Below, one piece after another: positions 6,745-16,735 of a DNA stretch of 62,969 bases. The stretch spans positions 1-62,969 of the forward strand of contig CANHIY010000002.1 in the NCBI GenBank assembly GCA_947461175.1, in the 5' to 3' direction. Made by a program: the position numbers and the translations under genes. The notes beneath the pieces were generated by a model, which saw only the letters and a list, made by a program, of their open reading frames with translations, was not told the origin of the DNA and ran no database searches. Numbering within the stretch: position 1 is the first letter of the stretch; each line of letters begins with the position of its first letter. The DNA comes from Bacteriovoracaceae bacterium (GTDB lineage: Bacteria; Bdellovibrionota; Bacteriovoracia; Bacteriovoracales; Bacteriovoracaceae).

Positions 6745-9600
6745 ATGTCATTAGGAAATTGGGCCTTATTAGATATTGAAACAACTGGAATAAACCCATC
6801 GACTGATGAGATTATTGATTTAGGTTATTTGCAGTTTGAGGGAACTAAGCTTGTGAGAACATATTCCTCACTGGTTAAACCTGAAAACCCAGTATCTTCG
6901 TTCATTACAAAACTTACTGGCATCACAAATCAACAGCTTCAAAAAGCCCCCCTTTGGTCAGAAGTCCAGACAGAGCTACTTCTTCTTGAATCTCACCAAA
7001 TTCTGGCACATAACGCAGGCTTTGAAGAAAGTTTTTTGAAAAGGCATTTTGACAAACTTCCAACCACTTCAGAGAGAGAGAGTTATCATGATTCTATCCT
7101 CTATCTGGCTCTTCTATATCCTCAAACCAATACCCTAAATCTTGAATATTTTATTCAATATTTTGGTATTGCTGAAAAGGAGGAGCACAGAGGTTTCGCC
7201 GACTCACGGGATCTCTTAAAAGTTCTCTTGTTGGCAAGTTTTATCACTCACAATGATAAAGAACTAAGGTTAAAGTTATTTGAAGTCTTTCAGGAGTTTC
7301 CTTCGGATTTTTTTTACAAGAAATTTTTCATGCTTTCCACTTCTGAACTCCAGGAGATCGCAACTCAATTGGATTTTCATCTTGTTGAAGCAGCTGAAAA
7401 GATAAAAAGCCTTCAAATAACTGAAAAAAATCCTGCTGATGACCTGAAAAAATTTGAAAAAACATTTTCGGGAGAAAACATTCAAAAAATTTTAAGAGAT
7501 GAAAAAAGTATTAATCAGATTTTACCAAATTATAAGCACCGGCAGTCCCAAGAGCAACTATCACTTAGGGTAGGTCAGGCCTTTAAAAATAAAATTCATG
7601 CCCTGATCCAGGCACCAACAGGTACAGGTAAAACCATGGGGTATCTGGTTCCATCCTTGCTTTTTTCCTTGAATGAAAAAGAGACGTGCCTTATTGCTAC
7701 GGGGACTAAAACTCTTCAAGATCAAGCCTTAGAAAAAGATGTTCCTGAAACTTTAAGAGTATTGGGTCTTGCTAATGAGACCAAAGTTGTAAAACTTGTG
7801 GGATCATCAAATCATCTTTGTGAACTTCTTTTTCGTGAAATGGAAATGGAGAAAAGTTTTATTTCAACATTTAATGAAGTCTATTCAAAGGCATTTTTTG
7901 AAATGCTTTTTTTCTATAATTCGAGAGTATCTTATGAAAAGAAATTAACGAGAGAGGAAATACCCTTTATCTTAAAGAAATTGAACAGTGAACTAGCTGA
8001 GAAGGAATCTTCTCTGGCCGTGGATTATAGGGCCTGCGCCGGACAAAACTGTCCCCTTTCCTCACAATGCTCCTACATTCAGGGATTAAGAGAAGCAAAG
8101 GATGCCAAAATTATTTTAGGGAACCATGCTCTCATGCTCAACTGGCCTAGAAGTTTACCTCGCCCCCAATATGTAGTAGTTGATGAGGCCCACAGGCTCG
8201 AGCATGAGGCAACCAAGGCTTACTCGATTGAAATACAGCAAAGAAGTCTCGAAATGTTTCTTAAAACTTTCCCACAGGGAATGGGTGCCCTTATCTATCT
8301 TTTGTCCACAATAGATGATGAATTTTCAGCAGAGGATCTAATCCAAAAAATCAGGGAGGAGACTCAATTTAACTTAAAAATGCTTAGGGATCATATTGAA
8401 TCTTTGCCAAAGATCATCGAATCTTGGTTTAAAAAGCTTCCTGGGTATAATCCAGCCTATTCAAATGAGCTGGCCTTTCCAAAAAAAGAAGAGCTTAAAG
8501 ATCAACTGGCCGCAGCTATTCTGAATCATACCGAATCTATAGGTTTTATTTTTGATTCTTTGTATCATTTGTATTTGCCTTATTTTTCCAGGTGGCAGAG
8601 TAAAGATTTTAAAAATGAACCTCAGAAACTTAAGGCCTGGGCCTTATTGGAATCTCACTTCGCTACACTGGATAAAAATGTAGGATCCTTCAAGCACTTT
8701 CTTGAGAACCCTTCGGATTGGTGTAGTGTCCTGAATTATCAGGAGAGTGAGGGATATGCTTTCGAATCCTCCCCGGTTGACGTGGGAAGAAAAATCCATG
8801 ATGAACTTCTTATGATGAGTTCTTCTGTTATTTTTACCTCGGCTACATTGGCCAATGGATCTGGAGATAGTGGAACTCGTGGAGTGGAGTGGATGACCGG
8901 ATATTCCTACCTTGGTCATGAAAAAAGATTTAAATCAGGTCTCTATTTAGATGCTGTTTATGATTATAAAAATAAATGCAAAGTTTATCTTAGTGCCGAT
9001 TCAAGGAACATTACGGATCCGTTATTTGTTCCGGATTTATTAAAAGAAGTTATTCCTCTGATAGACCGTTTGGAGGGGAGAACGCTTTTATTATTTTCTT
9101 CACGCCTGCGTTTCAATCAGGCCTCAGATATTTTGTTGCAGCACTTTGAGGGTAAAATCCCTGTATTTGTCCAAGGAATTGGAAAAAATATTATACAGGA
9201 GTTTAAAAAGGGATCTTCAGGTATTTTAGTTGGCATGGAAAGTTTTGGAGAAGGAATTGATGTCCCTGGGGAGAAATTGTCTTTCATTGTCATCGATAAA
9301 ATCCCTGATGTCCGGCAGGAACTTATTATCCAGAAAAGACGGGATTTTTTTGATTTTAAATTTGGCAACGAATTCAATGATTATTTTTTTGCACATAGAA
9401 CCAGGTCACTTCATCAAAAATTTGGTCGACTATTAAGGACCGAATCTGATCATGGTGCCATCCTGTTGGTTGATAATAGAGTCAAAAAGTGGAAAGGTAA
9501 CACCTTAAAAACCTTTGAAAAGTTAATGGAGCCTTATCATATAGTTTCAAGCCCCTTAAAAAATGCCTGTCATGAGATAGCTGAGTATTTTAAAGTTTAA
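6745..9600 (+). CDS. dinG: DinG-type Fe-S helicase with N-terminal DEDDh exonuclease domain
   Basis: 951 residues. Residues about 1-170 are a DnaQ-like 3'-5' exonuclease: ALLDIETTG (Exo I), LAHNAGFEESFL (Exo II) and EHRGFADSRDL (Exo III). The rest is an XPD/DinG superfamily-2 helicase: Walker A APTGTGKT, DEAH box VVVDEAHRLEHEA, late motif LVGMESFGEGIDVPG and motif VI QKFGRLLR. The four cysteines expected for a [4Fe-4S] cluster are present: SSNHLCELL, then CAGQNCPLSSQC with the C-x4-C-x5-C spacing of E. coli DinG. ATG 6745 has AAAGGA at a good distance. The family unwinds DNA or R-loops 5' to 3' in repair and replication conflict. The stop overlaps the convergent gene by 4 bp. Confidence 0.92.
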   Translation: MSLGNWALLDIETTGINPSTDEIIDLGYLQFEGTKLVRTYSSLVKPENPVSSFITKLTGITNQQLQKAPLWSEVQTELLLLESHQILAHNAGFEESFLKRHFDKLPTTSERESYHDSILYLALLYPQTNTLNLEYFIQYFGIAEKEEHRGFADSRDLLKVLLLASFITHNDKELRLKLFEVFQEFPSDFFYKKFFMLSTSELQEIATQLDFHLVEAAEKIKSLQITEKNPADDLKKFEKTFSGENIQKILRDEKSINQILPNYKHRQSQEQLSLRVGQAFKNKIHALIQAPTGTGKTMGYLVPSLLFSLNEKETCLIATGTKTLQDQALEKDVPETLRVLGLANETKVVKLVGSSNHLCELLFREMEMEKSFISTFNEVYSKAFFEMLFFYNSRVSYEKKLTREEIPFILKKLNSELAEKESSLAVDYRACAGQNCPLSSQCSYIQGLREAKDAKIILGNHALMLNWPRSLPRPQYVVVDEAHRLEHEATKAYSIEIQQRSLEMFLKTFPQGMGALIYLLSTIDDEFSAEDLIQKIREETQFNLKMLRDHIESLPKIIESWFKKLPGYNPAYSNELAFPKKEELKDQLAAAILNHTESIGFIFDSLYHLYLPYFSRWQSKDFKNEPQKLKAWALLESHFATLDKNVGSFKHFLENPSDWCSVLNYQESEGYAFESSPVDVGRKIHDELLMMSSSVIFTSATLANGSGDSGTRGVEWMTGYSYLGHEKRFKSGLYLDAVYDYKNKCKVYLSADSRNITDPLFVPDLLKEVIPLIDRLEGRTLLLFSSRLRFNQASDILLQHFEGKIPVFVQGIGKNIIQEFKKGSSGILVGMESFGEGIDVPGEKLSFIVIDKIPDVRQELIIQKRRDFFDFKFGNEFNDYFFAHRTRSLHQKFGRLLRTESDHGAILLVDNRVKKWKGNTLKTFEKLMEPYHIVSSPLKNACHEIAEYFKV

Positions 9601-10307
9601 GTATCACTTTTCCTGAGGAATTTGATGATGATTTTTTGTCCTCCATGTATTAATTGATAGGGCACCCCAAAATGTTTACTCAAATGAATCTCAACTGGTG
9701 AGTCGGTGGAAGTGTTTATGAACGTGGAGTCATACTGATAAAGTTTCAAGACAGACGCATTTAAAAGATTGCCATTTATATTTATTTCTTGAACATCTCC
9801 AGTTTTATAATCCGCATAAATAATCTTATCCGAAGGGTGAGTTGTATAATTCCATTCGTTTTCTGAAGCAATCAAAAGGACTGAAGTTCGCCCCGCAGTT
9901 TCAATTCTTTTACTGAGTGTAAAAACACCATGCGTGCAGAACGCAGGGGAAGTCAGGTAGTGTTTGGGGGAAATATTCTTTTTAAACTCCTGTTTTTTTC
10001 CCGAACTCTCGAATGAATAATTCATCTCCATAGCAGAGGTATCTATTTGGAAGTTCTCTAAAGAATATTGATCACCAACCGATCTTTCAATCCTGACAGA
10101 AATGGGAAGAAAGTATTGGTTCATTTCGTATTTTACAAGAATCTTCAGGAACTCACCGGTTTTTAAACGAGAAAGAATTTCAGAATAGAAAGTGTAGTTT
10201 TGACTACCAAAGCTTTTCACCAGTTTGAAATTTTCATCTGCGTAGTGAGTTTCTTCCTGGTAGTAAAGATATGAACCTTCAAGAATAATTTCTGCATTTT
10301 GATACAT
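9597..10307 (-). CDS. Hypothetical protein
   Basis: 236 residues, not recognised. There is no signal peptide or membrane segment, so it is probably cytoplasmic. It is beta-rich with many aromatic residues (FYSEILSRL, WNYTTHPSDKIIYADYKTG) and a basic C terminus (IIIKFLRKSD). It overlaps the dinG stop tail-to-tail by 4 bp. Upstream lie 213 bp without genes that also carry the nuo control region, so the promoter would be divergent from that of nuo. Confidence 0.6.
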   Translation of the reverse strand: MYQNAEIILEGSYLYYQEETHYADENFKLVKSFGSQNYTFYSEILSRLKTGEFLKILVKYEMNQYFLPISVRIERSVGDQYSLENFQIDTSAMEMNYSFESSGKKQEFKKNISPKHYLTSPAFCTHGVFTLSKRIETAGRTSVLLIASENEWNYTTHPSDKIIYADYKTGDVQEININGNLLNASVLKLYQYDSTFINTSTDSPVEIHLSKHFGVPYQLIHGGQKIIIKFLRKSDT

Positions 10308-10422
10308 GGTTTAACGGTAAGTGAGGTGATGGAGAGTTTCAAGTTCAGTTTGTGTTTTTGAAATGATTCGTTGAGGCAAAGAGGATATTTTTAGAAATTG
10401 ATGAGAAAATCCTAGAAATCTA

Positions 10423-10442
10423 ATGTTTGATATATCAAACAT
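10423..10442. promoter_or_regulatory. Perfect 20-bp palindrome, candidate operator for the nuo operon
   Basis: ATGTTTGATATATCAAACAT reads identically on both strands. It lies 78 bp upstream of nuoA and 115 bp upstream of the divergent gene at 10307. Such a long perfect dyad in an intergenic region suggests a homodimeric regulator. It contains TTGAT and ATCAA half-sites like FNR/CRP-family boxes, but they are 2 bp apart, not the 4 bp of a standard FNR box. The regulator is unknown. Confidence 0.45.
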
Positions 10443-10520
10443 ATCGGCCTTTTCGTTAGAATTATTGAGTTTATCTATTGGCCCTGTTAAATTAAACTAT
10501 TCATTTTTCCTAAGGGTTTT

Positions 10521-10910
10521 ATGTTTCTTCCAATTGAAGGTTCTTTAGATTATCTTGCGGTCCTCATTCTCATCTGCATAGCGCTTGTGATTGCTACGGC
10601 TGTTATTTCCATCAACAAAATATTTGGAACAAGTCCTAGGGAGATAACTCGTAAAAAATACGAGACCTATGAATGCGGTGTGGAGTATGTAGGGGACGCC
10701 CATCAACAGTTTTCCGTCCGGTATTATCTTGTGGGAATTATTTTTCTCATTTTTGACGTGGAAGTTGTGTTCATGTACCCTTGGACGCTTGTCTATCACA
10801 CTTATTTAAAAACTGGCCCTCTCATCCTTCTCGAGATGGGATTATTTTTCATGCTTCTCTTGGGTGGATATTTTTATCTACGCTTAAGAGGTGCCTTGAG
10901 CTGGGATTAG
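10521..10910 (+). CDS. nuoA: NADH-quinone oxidoreductase subunit A
   Basis: 129 residues, three transmembrane helices. The conserved loop ([20 protein letters not shown], containing the YECG motif) and the second-helix phrase [16 protein letters not shown] are diagnostic of NuoA/ND3. The loop cysteine and acidic residues line the quinone channel between membrane and peripheral arms. TAAGGG sits just upstream of the ATG. First gene of the complex I operon; nuoB follows after 10 bp. Confidence 0.97.
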   Translation: MFLPIEGSLDYLAVLILICIALVIATAVISINKIFGTSPREITRKKYETYECGVEYVGDAHQQFSVRYYLVGIIFLIFDVEVVFMYPWTLVYHTYLKTGPLILLEMGLFFMLLLGGYFYLRLRGALSWD

Positions 10911-10920
10911 GGAGATTAAT

Positions 10921-11529
10921 ATGTCTAAAGACGGAAGTTCATTTTTTTATCCGACTCTTCTTTCTGAGGCTGCCAAGTGGGCTCAAAAGAATTCCCTCTG
11001 GCCTATGCCTTTCGGGACCTCTTGCTGTGGAATTGAGATGATGTCCACTTTGTCATCTACCTACGACCTTTCAAGATTTGGAGCTGAGGTTGTCCGTTTT
11101 TCACCAAGACAGGCCGATATGCTCATTGTTGCTGGAACCATTACAACAAAAATGGCTCCCGTCCTTAGGACCATTTATGATCAGATGCTTGAACCTAAAT
11201 GGGTTATCGCCATGGGGGCTTGCTCTTCTTCCGGTGGAATCTTTGATACCTATTCTGTGTTACAGGGGATTGACGAAATTATGCCTGTTGACGTCTATGT
11301 ACCAGGGTGTCCTCCTATTCCCGAAGGCTTAATTCATGCCATTCTTTATCTTCAGAATAAAATTGAAAAAGGCATGGACCGTAAGCCTGCTGAACGCCCG
11401 TCTTATGATGATGCAATGAATGCTATGACTTACAGAAAGAGTGCTGGGGATATTAAGGCCGATTTTGTGATAACTCCCGAGTATTTAAAACAACAAGAAG
11501 AGCTAAAGACCAAGCAGGAGCAAAAATAA
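10921..11529 (+). CDS. nuoB: NADH-quinone oxidoreductase subunit B (N2 cluster subunit)
   Basis: 202 residues. All four N2 cluster ligands are present: the tandem pair in [10 protein letters not shown], one in MGACSSSGG and one in [12 protein letters not shown]. NuoB carries the last Fe-S cluster, which reduces quinone at the interface with NuoD. The C-terminal tail ([19 protein letters not shown]) is longer and more charged than usual. The stop overlaps the nuoC start by one base (TAATG). This intact copy is the reference for the cysteine-less paralogue at 26169. Confidence 0.97.
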   Translation: MSKDGSSFFYPTLLSEAAKWAQKNSLWPMPFGTSCCGIEMMSTLSSTYDLSRFGAEVVRFSPRQADMLIVAGTITTKMAPVLRTIYDQMLEPKWVIAMGACSSSGGIFDTYSVLQGIDEIMPVDVYVPGCPPIPEGLIHAILYLQNKIEKGMDRKPAERPSYDDAMNAMTYRKSAGDIKADFVITPEYLKQQEELKTKQEQK

Positions 11530-12116
11530 TGACGACTTCAATTGCTCCCAAAGCCCCTTATCTTGCCGCCCAGGAAAATTTAAGCAAACGCCTTGTTGAA
11601 AAATATGGAACTGATCGGAAAGTTGAATTTGATAAATTAAATGAGCCCATCATTTGGGCAAAATCACCTGAAGATGCAAAAGTGTTATTCAAATCTTTTA
11701 TGGTTGATGATGTTTTCAAGATGGATTTCCTCTCTGACATCACTGCCTACGATAATAAAGATCATGAGGATGGAAATAAACGTTTCGTTGTGGTCTACCA
11801 GCAGTATTCAACAACTCTTCATGTTCGTGTTCGAATTAAGTGTCTTCTTGATGAAAATGAAGAAGCTTTAACTTTAAGTGATGTGTTTAAGGGAGCAAAT
11901 TGGCTTGAGAGGGAAGTTTTTGATATGTTTGGAATAACATTTAAGGGACACCCGAACATGCGAAGGATCTTAATGGATGAGAGATTTACCGGGCATCCTC
12001 TTCGTAAAGAATATCCTATTAAACAAAGAGAACCATTTAAGGACAATATAGCTTTTCACCTTGGAGCAAATCCTAAATCTATCGATACTCACATTTTAGA
12101 AGGTGAGGAGAATTAA
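11529..12116 (+). CDS. nuoC: NADH-quinone oxidoreductase subunit C
   Basis: 195 residues. The hallmark segment NWLEREVFDMFGITFKGHP is present, followed by HPLRKEYP. NuoC is a peripheral-arm subunit that braces NuoD and carries no cofactor. Here it is a separate gene, unlike the nuoCD fusion of enterobacteria. It starts on the nuoB stop (TAATG) and is followed directly by nuoD. Confidence 0.96.
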   Translation: MTTSIAPKAPYLAAQENLSKRLVEKYGTDRKVEFDKLNEPIIWAKSPEDAKVLFKSFMVDDVFKMDFLSDITAYDNKDHEDGNKRFVVVYQQYSTTLHVRVRIKCLLDENEEALTLSDVFKGANWLEREVFDMFGITFKGHPNMRRILMDERFTGHPLRKEYPIKQREPFKDNIAFHLGANPKSIDTHILEGEEN

Positions 12117-12117
12117 A

Positions 12118-13326
12118 ATGGCCGCACACGTTCAAGACCCACACCAGTTACAAGACTTCTATAATCCAAACGTCCTTATAAATTTGGGACCCTCTCACCC
12201 GGCCATGCACGGAACCCTTCGCGTTATGTGTCGAGTCAATGGAGAAACCATTGAGGATGCCAATTGTGAAATAGGTTATCTTCATAGGGCCATTGAGAAG
12301 CTTGGTGAAGAAAAAACTTATCATCAATGGATGGTTTATACTGACAGACTGAATTATTGCTCTGCTCTCAACAACAACATTGCTTACGCCATGGCCGTTG
12401 AGAATATTATGAATATTTCAATAACTGAAAGATGCATGTGGATTCGAGTCATGTGTATGGAGCTTTCCCGAATCATTGATCACATCATTTGTGTGGCCAT
12501 CAATGCTCTTGACCTTGGTGCCATGACAGTCTTTTGGCTCCTTTATCACTGGCGAGAAGAAGCTTACACTATGATTGAATCTATGTGTGGCATGCGCCTA
12601 ACAACAACTTATGCCCGAATTGGTGGGATGAGTTATGACATTCCAGATAATCTTCGGGAACGTCTTTGGAAATTTTGTGAAGATTTCCCTCGAGCACTGG
12701 ATGAAGTGGAAGGTCTTTTAACTTCCAACCGAATCTGGATAGACCGGACTAAGGGCGTAGGAGTCATTTCAAAGGAAGATGCTCTTAAATTTTCCATTAC
12801 TGGACCATGTCTAAGGGCATCAGGTGTAGATCATGATCTTCGAAGAGACCGTCCTTATTATGTTTACCCTGAGCTTGATTTTGATGTCGTAGTCGGCTCT
12901 AACGGAGATGTCTATGATCGTTACCTCATACGTTTAGAGGAGATGAGGCAGTCCATTCGCATCCTTAAGCAGTGTAATGACCGAATGCCTGAAGGTCCTT
13001 TATGGGTTGATGATAAGCGTGTGCAGATTCCTGAGAAAATAGATGTCTACACAAAAATGGAAGTCCTTATTCACCACTTTAAGATTTTTATGGAAGGAAT
13101 TGATGTTCCAAAGGGTGAAGCTTTTACCTGTGTTGAAGGTCCAAACGGAGAGCTTGGTTTTTATATTGTTAGCCGCGGAGGACCCAAAGCTTGGAGAATG
13201 AGGGTCAAGTCGCCTTCATTCATGTTGTTCCAGAGCTTTGAAGCCTCTGTTAAAGGTGGAAAAATTCCAGATGCCGTGGCTCATTTAGGAAGTGTGAATA
13301 TCATTGCCGGCGAATTAGATCGCTAG
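12118..13326 (+). CDS. nuoD: NADH-quinone oxidoreductase subunit D (49 kDa subunit)
   Basis: About 402 residues. I chose ATG 12118 because GAGGAG (12105-12110) is well placed; GTG 12103 would overlap nuoC. The quinone-site residues are present: the second His of SHPAMHGTLR and the Tyr of DRLNYCSA, matching His38 and Tyr87 of Thermus Nqo4. The C terminus ends in ELDR, the remnant of the hydrogenase large-subunit motif. With NuoB it forms the quinone reduction site. The intact motifs contrast with the paralogue at 26557. Confidence 0.97.
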   Translation: MAAHVQDPHQLQDFYNPNVLINLGPSHPAMHGTLRVMCRVNGETIEDANCEIGYLHRAIEKLGEEKTYHQWMVYTDRLNYCSALNNNIAYAMAVENIMNISITERCMWIRVMCMELSRIIDHIICVAINALDLGAMTVFWLLYHWREEAYTMIESMCGMRLTTTYARIGGMSYDIPDNLRERLWKFCEDFPRALDEVEGLLTSNRIWIDRTKGVGVISKEDALKFSITGPCLRASGVDHDLRRDRPYYVYPELDFDVVVGSNGDVYDRYLIRLEEMRQSIRILKQCNDRMPEGPLWVDDKRVQIPEKIDVYTKMEVLIHHFKIFMEGIDVPKGEAFTCVEGPNGELGFYIVSRGGPKAWRMRVKSPSFMLFQSFEASVKGGKIPDAVAHLGSVNIIAGELDR

Positions 13327-13336
13327 GAGTAAGAAT

Positions 13337-13861
13337 ATGTTGTCTGAAAGAATTAAAAATACAATCAATGGAATCCGTCATCAATTTCCAACAGAACAGG
13401 CCCTTCTACTGCCTCTTCTTCACGAAATCCAAGAAGAGCATGGTTGGCTATCCATAGATTCCATGAAAGCAGCGGGAGAATTTCTTAATCTTCCCTTATC
13501 AAAAGTTAGGGAAGTCGCAAGTTTTTATACCATGTATAAGCTTGAGCCCTGTGGAAAGGTGGACGTTCAAATTTGTACAAACATTTCATGTTGGCTCAAC
13601 GGGTCCGATAAGCTTGTTTCATGTGCTGAAAAGAAATTAGGCATCAAAACTGGAGAAACAACTAAGGATGGCAAATTTACCCTAAGCCAAGTTGAATGTT
13701 TAGCATCGTGTGGGACAGCTCCCGTCGTGCAGATGAATCAAGACTACTTTGAGAATATTTCAACGGAAGAATTCTCAAAGCTTCTGGACGATGCCAGTCG
13801 AGACCTTGATCAGGGGAAAGTGGTAGGTAAAAGCACTCAAAAACCAGGAGTATGGCCATGA
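13337..13861 (+). CDS. nuoE: NADH-quinone oxidoreductase subunit E (24 kDa, [2Fe-2S])
   Basis: 174 residues. It has a helical N-terminal region ([17 protein letters not shown]) and a thioredoxin-like domain with the N1a ligand pattern CTNISC and CLASC. NuoE pairs with NuoF in the NADH-oxidising tip. TAGGAG precedes ATG 13337. The stop TGA overlaps the nuoF ATG (ATGA at 13858-13861). The C-terminal extension after the cluster motif ([17 protein letters not shown]) is a little unusual. Confidence 0.96.
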   Translation: MLSERIKNTINGIRHQFPTEQALLLPLLHEIQEEHGWLSIDSMKAAGEFLNLPLSKVREVASFYTMYKLEPCGKVDVQICTNISCWLNGSDKLVSCAEKKLGIKTGETTKDGKFTLSQVECLASCGTAPVVQMNQDYFENISTEEFSKLLDDASRDLDQGKVVGKSTQKPGVWP

Positions 13862-15189
13862 TGTATAACAATGAGCACTTTGAGCCAGTCATTACAAAAT
13901 TTGTCAATGAAGCTGGTTCCGAGACGATTGATTTCTATATCAATAAGGAAAACGGTTATAAGGCCTTGGAAAAAGCCCTGAAGATGAAGCCTGCTGAAGT
14001 GGTGGATGAAGTTAAAAAGTCCAACCTTCGTGGTAGAGGAGGAGCAGGGTTCCCAACAGGAATGAAATGGTCCTTTATGCCAGCTAATCCAGTGGATGCT
14101 AATGGCAATCCGAAGCCTAAATATCTTGTTTGCAATGCTGATGAAGGTGAGCCAGGAACATTCAAAGACCGCCTTATCATGACCAAAACTCCTCATAAAA
14201 TGATTGAGGGTATGATCATTGGAGGCCATGCTATTGGATCAAATAAAGGTTTTGTTTATATCCGTGGTGAGTTTCATAAAGAGATCCGCCTTATGCAAAA
14301 GGCTATTGATGATGCCTATGCAAGAGGGTTTCTTGGAAAGAATATTCTTGGTTCTGATTTTCATTTTGATCTCGTGATTTATAAAGGTGCTGGTGCCTAC
14401 ATCTGTGGAGAAGAAACAGCACTTCTTAATTCATTAGAAGGTAAGCGAGGGGAACCAAGACTAAAGCCTCCTTTCCCTGCTCAAGTGGGGGCCTTCGGTA
14501 TGCCTTCTTGCGTGAATAACGTAGAAACATTTGCAGCTGTTCCCTACATCATCTCTGAAGGGGCGGAAAAATATGCAAAGATGGGAACTGAACGAGCAGG
14601 TGGAACACGCTTGATCGGAGTCTCTGGTCACGTAAATAAACCTGGAGTTTATGAATTCCCCATGAACCTATCAATCAACGAAATCATAGAGATTGCTGGT
14701 GGAGTTAAGGGCGGGAAACTCAAAGCAGTGATTCCTGGAGGAGCATCTGCTCCCATGTTACGGGCCGATGAATGTGACGTGAAAACCGATTATGAATCCC
14801 TTGCCAAAGCAGGTACGATGGCCGGTTCGGGTGGTATCATCGTGATGAATGATACGGTTAATATCGTCGAGGCCACTTATACTCTTTTAAAATTTTATGA
14901 ACACGAATCCTGTGGTCAATGTTCCCAGTGCCGTGAAGGTTCCCATTGGCTGGCCCGCATGTTTAAGCGGATTTTAGATGGAGGGGGAACCCAGGATGAT
15001 CTTGATTATGTCGCAAAAATTTGTGGCAATATGGCCGGGCAAACAATTTGTGCCTTTGCTGATGCTGTCACTGGCCCAGCACTTTCCTCAGTGAAAAAAT
15101 TTAGAAATGAGTTTGAAGAACTGATCCGAAACGGTGGGCTTCATGGAAATAAAAAACAAGTTAATGTAAATGAAGGTGTCCATGTCTAA
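13858..15189 (+). CDS. nuoF: NADH-quinone oxidoreductase subunit F (51 kDa, FMN and N3 cluster)
   Basis: 443 residues from ATG 13858, which overlaps the nuoE stop and lies 7 bp after CAGGAG; ATG 13852 and 13861 are alternatives. It has the glycine-rich NADH/FMN motif [14 protein letters not shown], the FMN segment [14 protein letters not shown] and the [19 protein letters not shown] block. The N3 cluster ligands are [11 protein letters not shown] with a later Cys in GQTICAFAD. It takes hydride from NADH and passes electrons to NuoE and NuoG. Confidence 0.97.
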   Translation: MMYNNEHFEPVITKFVNEAGSETIDFYINKENGYKALEKALKMKPAEVVDEVKKSNLRGRGGAGFPTGMKWSFMPANPVDANGNPKPKYLVCNADEGEPGTFKDRLIMTKTPHKMIEGMIIGGHAIGSNKGFVYIRGEFHKEIRLMQKAIDDAYARGFLGKNILGSDFHFDLVIYKGAGAYICGEETALLNSLEGKRGEPRLKPPFPAQVGAFGMPSCVNNVETFAAVPYIISEGAEKYAKMGTERAGGTRLIGVSGHVNKPGVYEFPMNLSINEIIEIAGGVKGGKLKAVIPGGASAPMLRADECDVKTDYESLAKAGTMAGSGGIIVMNDTVNIVEATYTLLKFYEHESCGQCSQCREGSHWLARMFKRILDGGGTQDDLDYVAKICGNMAGQTICAFADAVTGPALSSVKKFRNEFEELIRNGGLHGNKKQVNVNEGVHV

Positions 15190-16723
15190 TAATGTTCATG
15201 AAATCATTAAACCTAAAGAAGATCTGAACTACTCTTCTGAAAAAAAGCCTATCCACTCAGATTCCTCAGTAGAGGCTAAGCCTCTACCGAAAGTGACAAT
15301 AGACGGTAAAACCTATGAGTTCAAGCCTGGTGATACGATCATGCAGGTTGCAGAACGATATAAGGTCCATGAGGAAATACCTCGCTTCTGTTATCACCCG
15401 GCTATGCCCATTGCCGGAACCTGCCGTATGTGCACGGTGGAGGTAGAAAAAGCACCAAAGCTTATGACCTCTTGTTCAACACCGGCCGCAGACGGGATGA
15501 TCGTTCATACTAAATCTGAAAAGGTCTTGAAGTCTCGAACAGGAGTGATGGACTTTCTTCTGACGAATCATCCTCTTGATTGCCCAGTTTGTGATAAAGC
15601 AGGGGAGTGTGAACTTCAAGATTATAACTTTGAATATGGTCCTTCACACTCAAACTTCAAAGAAGAAAAAAGAGTGTACGAGGATGCTACTACCAAGAAG
15701 CTATCCGATCAGGTCACTCTAAACATGAACCGATGTGTACATTGTGAAAGATGTGTCCGTTTTACTGATGATGTTACAAAAACAAATGACCTCGTTATGG
15801 TCAATCGTGGCTGGCACAAAGAACTTGATGTTGCTGATGAAAGAGGCCTTTTTAATGATTACCAGGGATGTTTAACTGATTTCTGTCCCGTGGGTGCTCT
15901 TACCTGGAATGATTTTCGTTTCAAAAAACGTTCGTGGTTTTTAGATAAAAAAGCCTCTGTCTGTGACAGATGCTCAAAAGGCTGTAACATTGAAGTTCAT
16001 TCAGACCGGGATGTGGTTTACCGTTACATACCAGTTTACAACGAATTGGTGAATGGCCACTGGATGTGTGATGAGGGACGTTCTTCCTATAACGATCTTA
16101 TGGATCCTCAGAGAATCATTTCTCCACTTTTAAATCACAACAACTCGATGACCTCAACATCCCTAGAGACTGTCATTGGTGAAGTAAAAAAAGTTCTCAA
16201 AACTGCTGCATCTATTCAGGTTGTCGTAGGTACAGATGCAACCCGTGAAGAGGCAGCACTTCTAAAAGAAAAATCAACGCTAGCTTTTGGTAAACCGGTC
16301 ACAATTAACTTTTACAATGGTCATATTCAAACCTCTCAGGAGGATAAAAAGCTTGATCACATGCTGCGTATGACCGATAAAACACCAAACACCCGGGGTG
16401 TTGAGGAAACAGGTCTGGCACCTCTTCCGAATGGAGAGCTGTCATCTGAGGTTGCTATTATTTTCAGAAATGGTCGTGCTGGCATCCCAAAAATGAACCC
16501 ACATCAAAAAGTGATTCTGTGGGGAGTTTGGAATATTGAAGAAGTTAAAAATCTTCCAACTAATAATATCATCGCCGTCATTCCTGGACTTGCTACCATT
16601 GAAAAAGAGGGAAGTTTTAAAAATACTGATGGAGTGGTTCAGAAGTTTCATCCGGCCATTCAACACCGCGGAGGAGCAGTCACTGTTCACCATGTTGTTG
16701 GTTTAATGACTAATAATAATTAA
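15182..16723 (+). CDS. nuoG: NADH-quinone oxidoreductase subunit G, short form with N7 ligands
   Basis: 513 residues from ATG 15182, preceded by GAAGG (15172-15176); ATG 15170 is in frame but lacks a ribosome site. Domains: a [2Fe-2S] ferredoxin-like region (CYHP...CRMC...C), the His-ligated N5 motif [14 protein letters not shown], the N4 motif CVHCERC with a later CPVGA, and an N7-type set CDRCSKGC followed 27 residues later by C. The molybdopterin-like C-terminal region is much shorter than in E. coli (about 900 residues in total). A 30-residue extension precedes the ferredoxin domain. The frame is intact and the operon continues with nuoH after 12 bp. Confidence 0.95.
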   Translation: MSNNVHEIIKPKEDLNYSSEKKPIHSDSSVEAKPLPKVTIDGKTYEFKPGDTIMQVAERYKVHEEIPRFCYHPAMPIAGTCRMCTVEVEKAPKLMTSCSTPAADGMIVHTKSEKVLKSRTGVMDFLLTNHPLDCPVCDKAGECELQDYNFEYGPSHSNFKEEKRVYEDATTKKLSDQVTLNMNRCVHCERCVRFTDDVTKTNDLVMVNRGWHKELDVADERGLFNDYQGCLTDFCPVGALTWNDFRFKKRSWFLDKKASVCDRCSKGCNIEVHSDRDVVYRYIPVYNELVNGHWMCDEGRSSYNDLMDPQRIISPLLNHNNSMTSTSLETVIGEVKKVLKTAASIQVVVGTDATREEAALLKEKSTLAFGKPVTINFYNGHIQTSQEDKKLDHMLRMTDKTPNTRGVEETGLAPLPNGELSSEVAIIFRNGRAGIPKMNPHQKVILWGVWNIEEVKNLPTNNIIAVIPGLATIEKEGSFKNTDGVVQKFHPAIQHRGGAVTVHHVVGLMTNNN

Positions 16724-16735
16724 GAAGTGAGTATT

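Noticed and set aside
10423-10442. Standard FNR box upstream of nuo
   Set aside because: TTGAT and ATCAA half-sites are separated by 2 bp, whereas an FNR box needs 4 bp.
15182-16723. nuoG truncated by a frameshift
   Set aside because: The frame stays coherent up to its stop and nuoH follows 12 bp later, so the short form appears natural.
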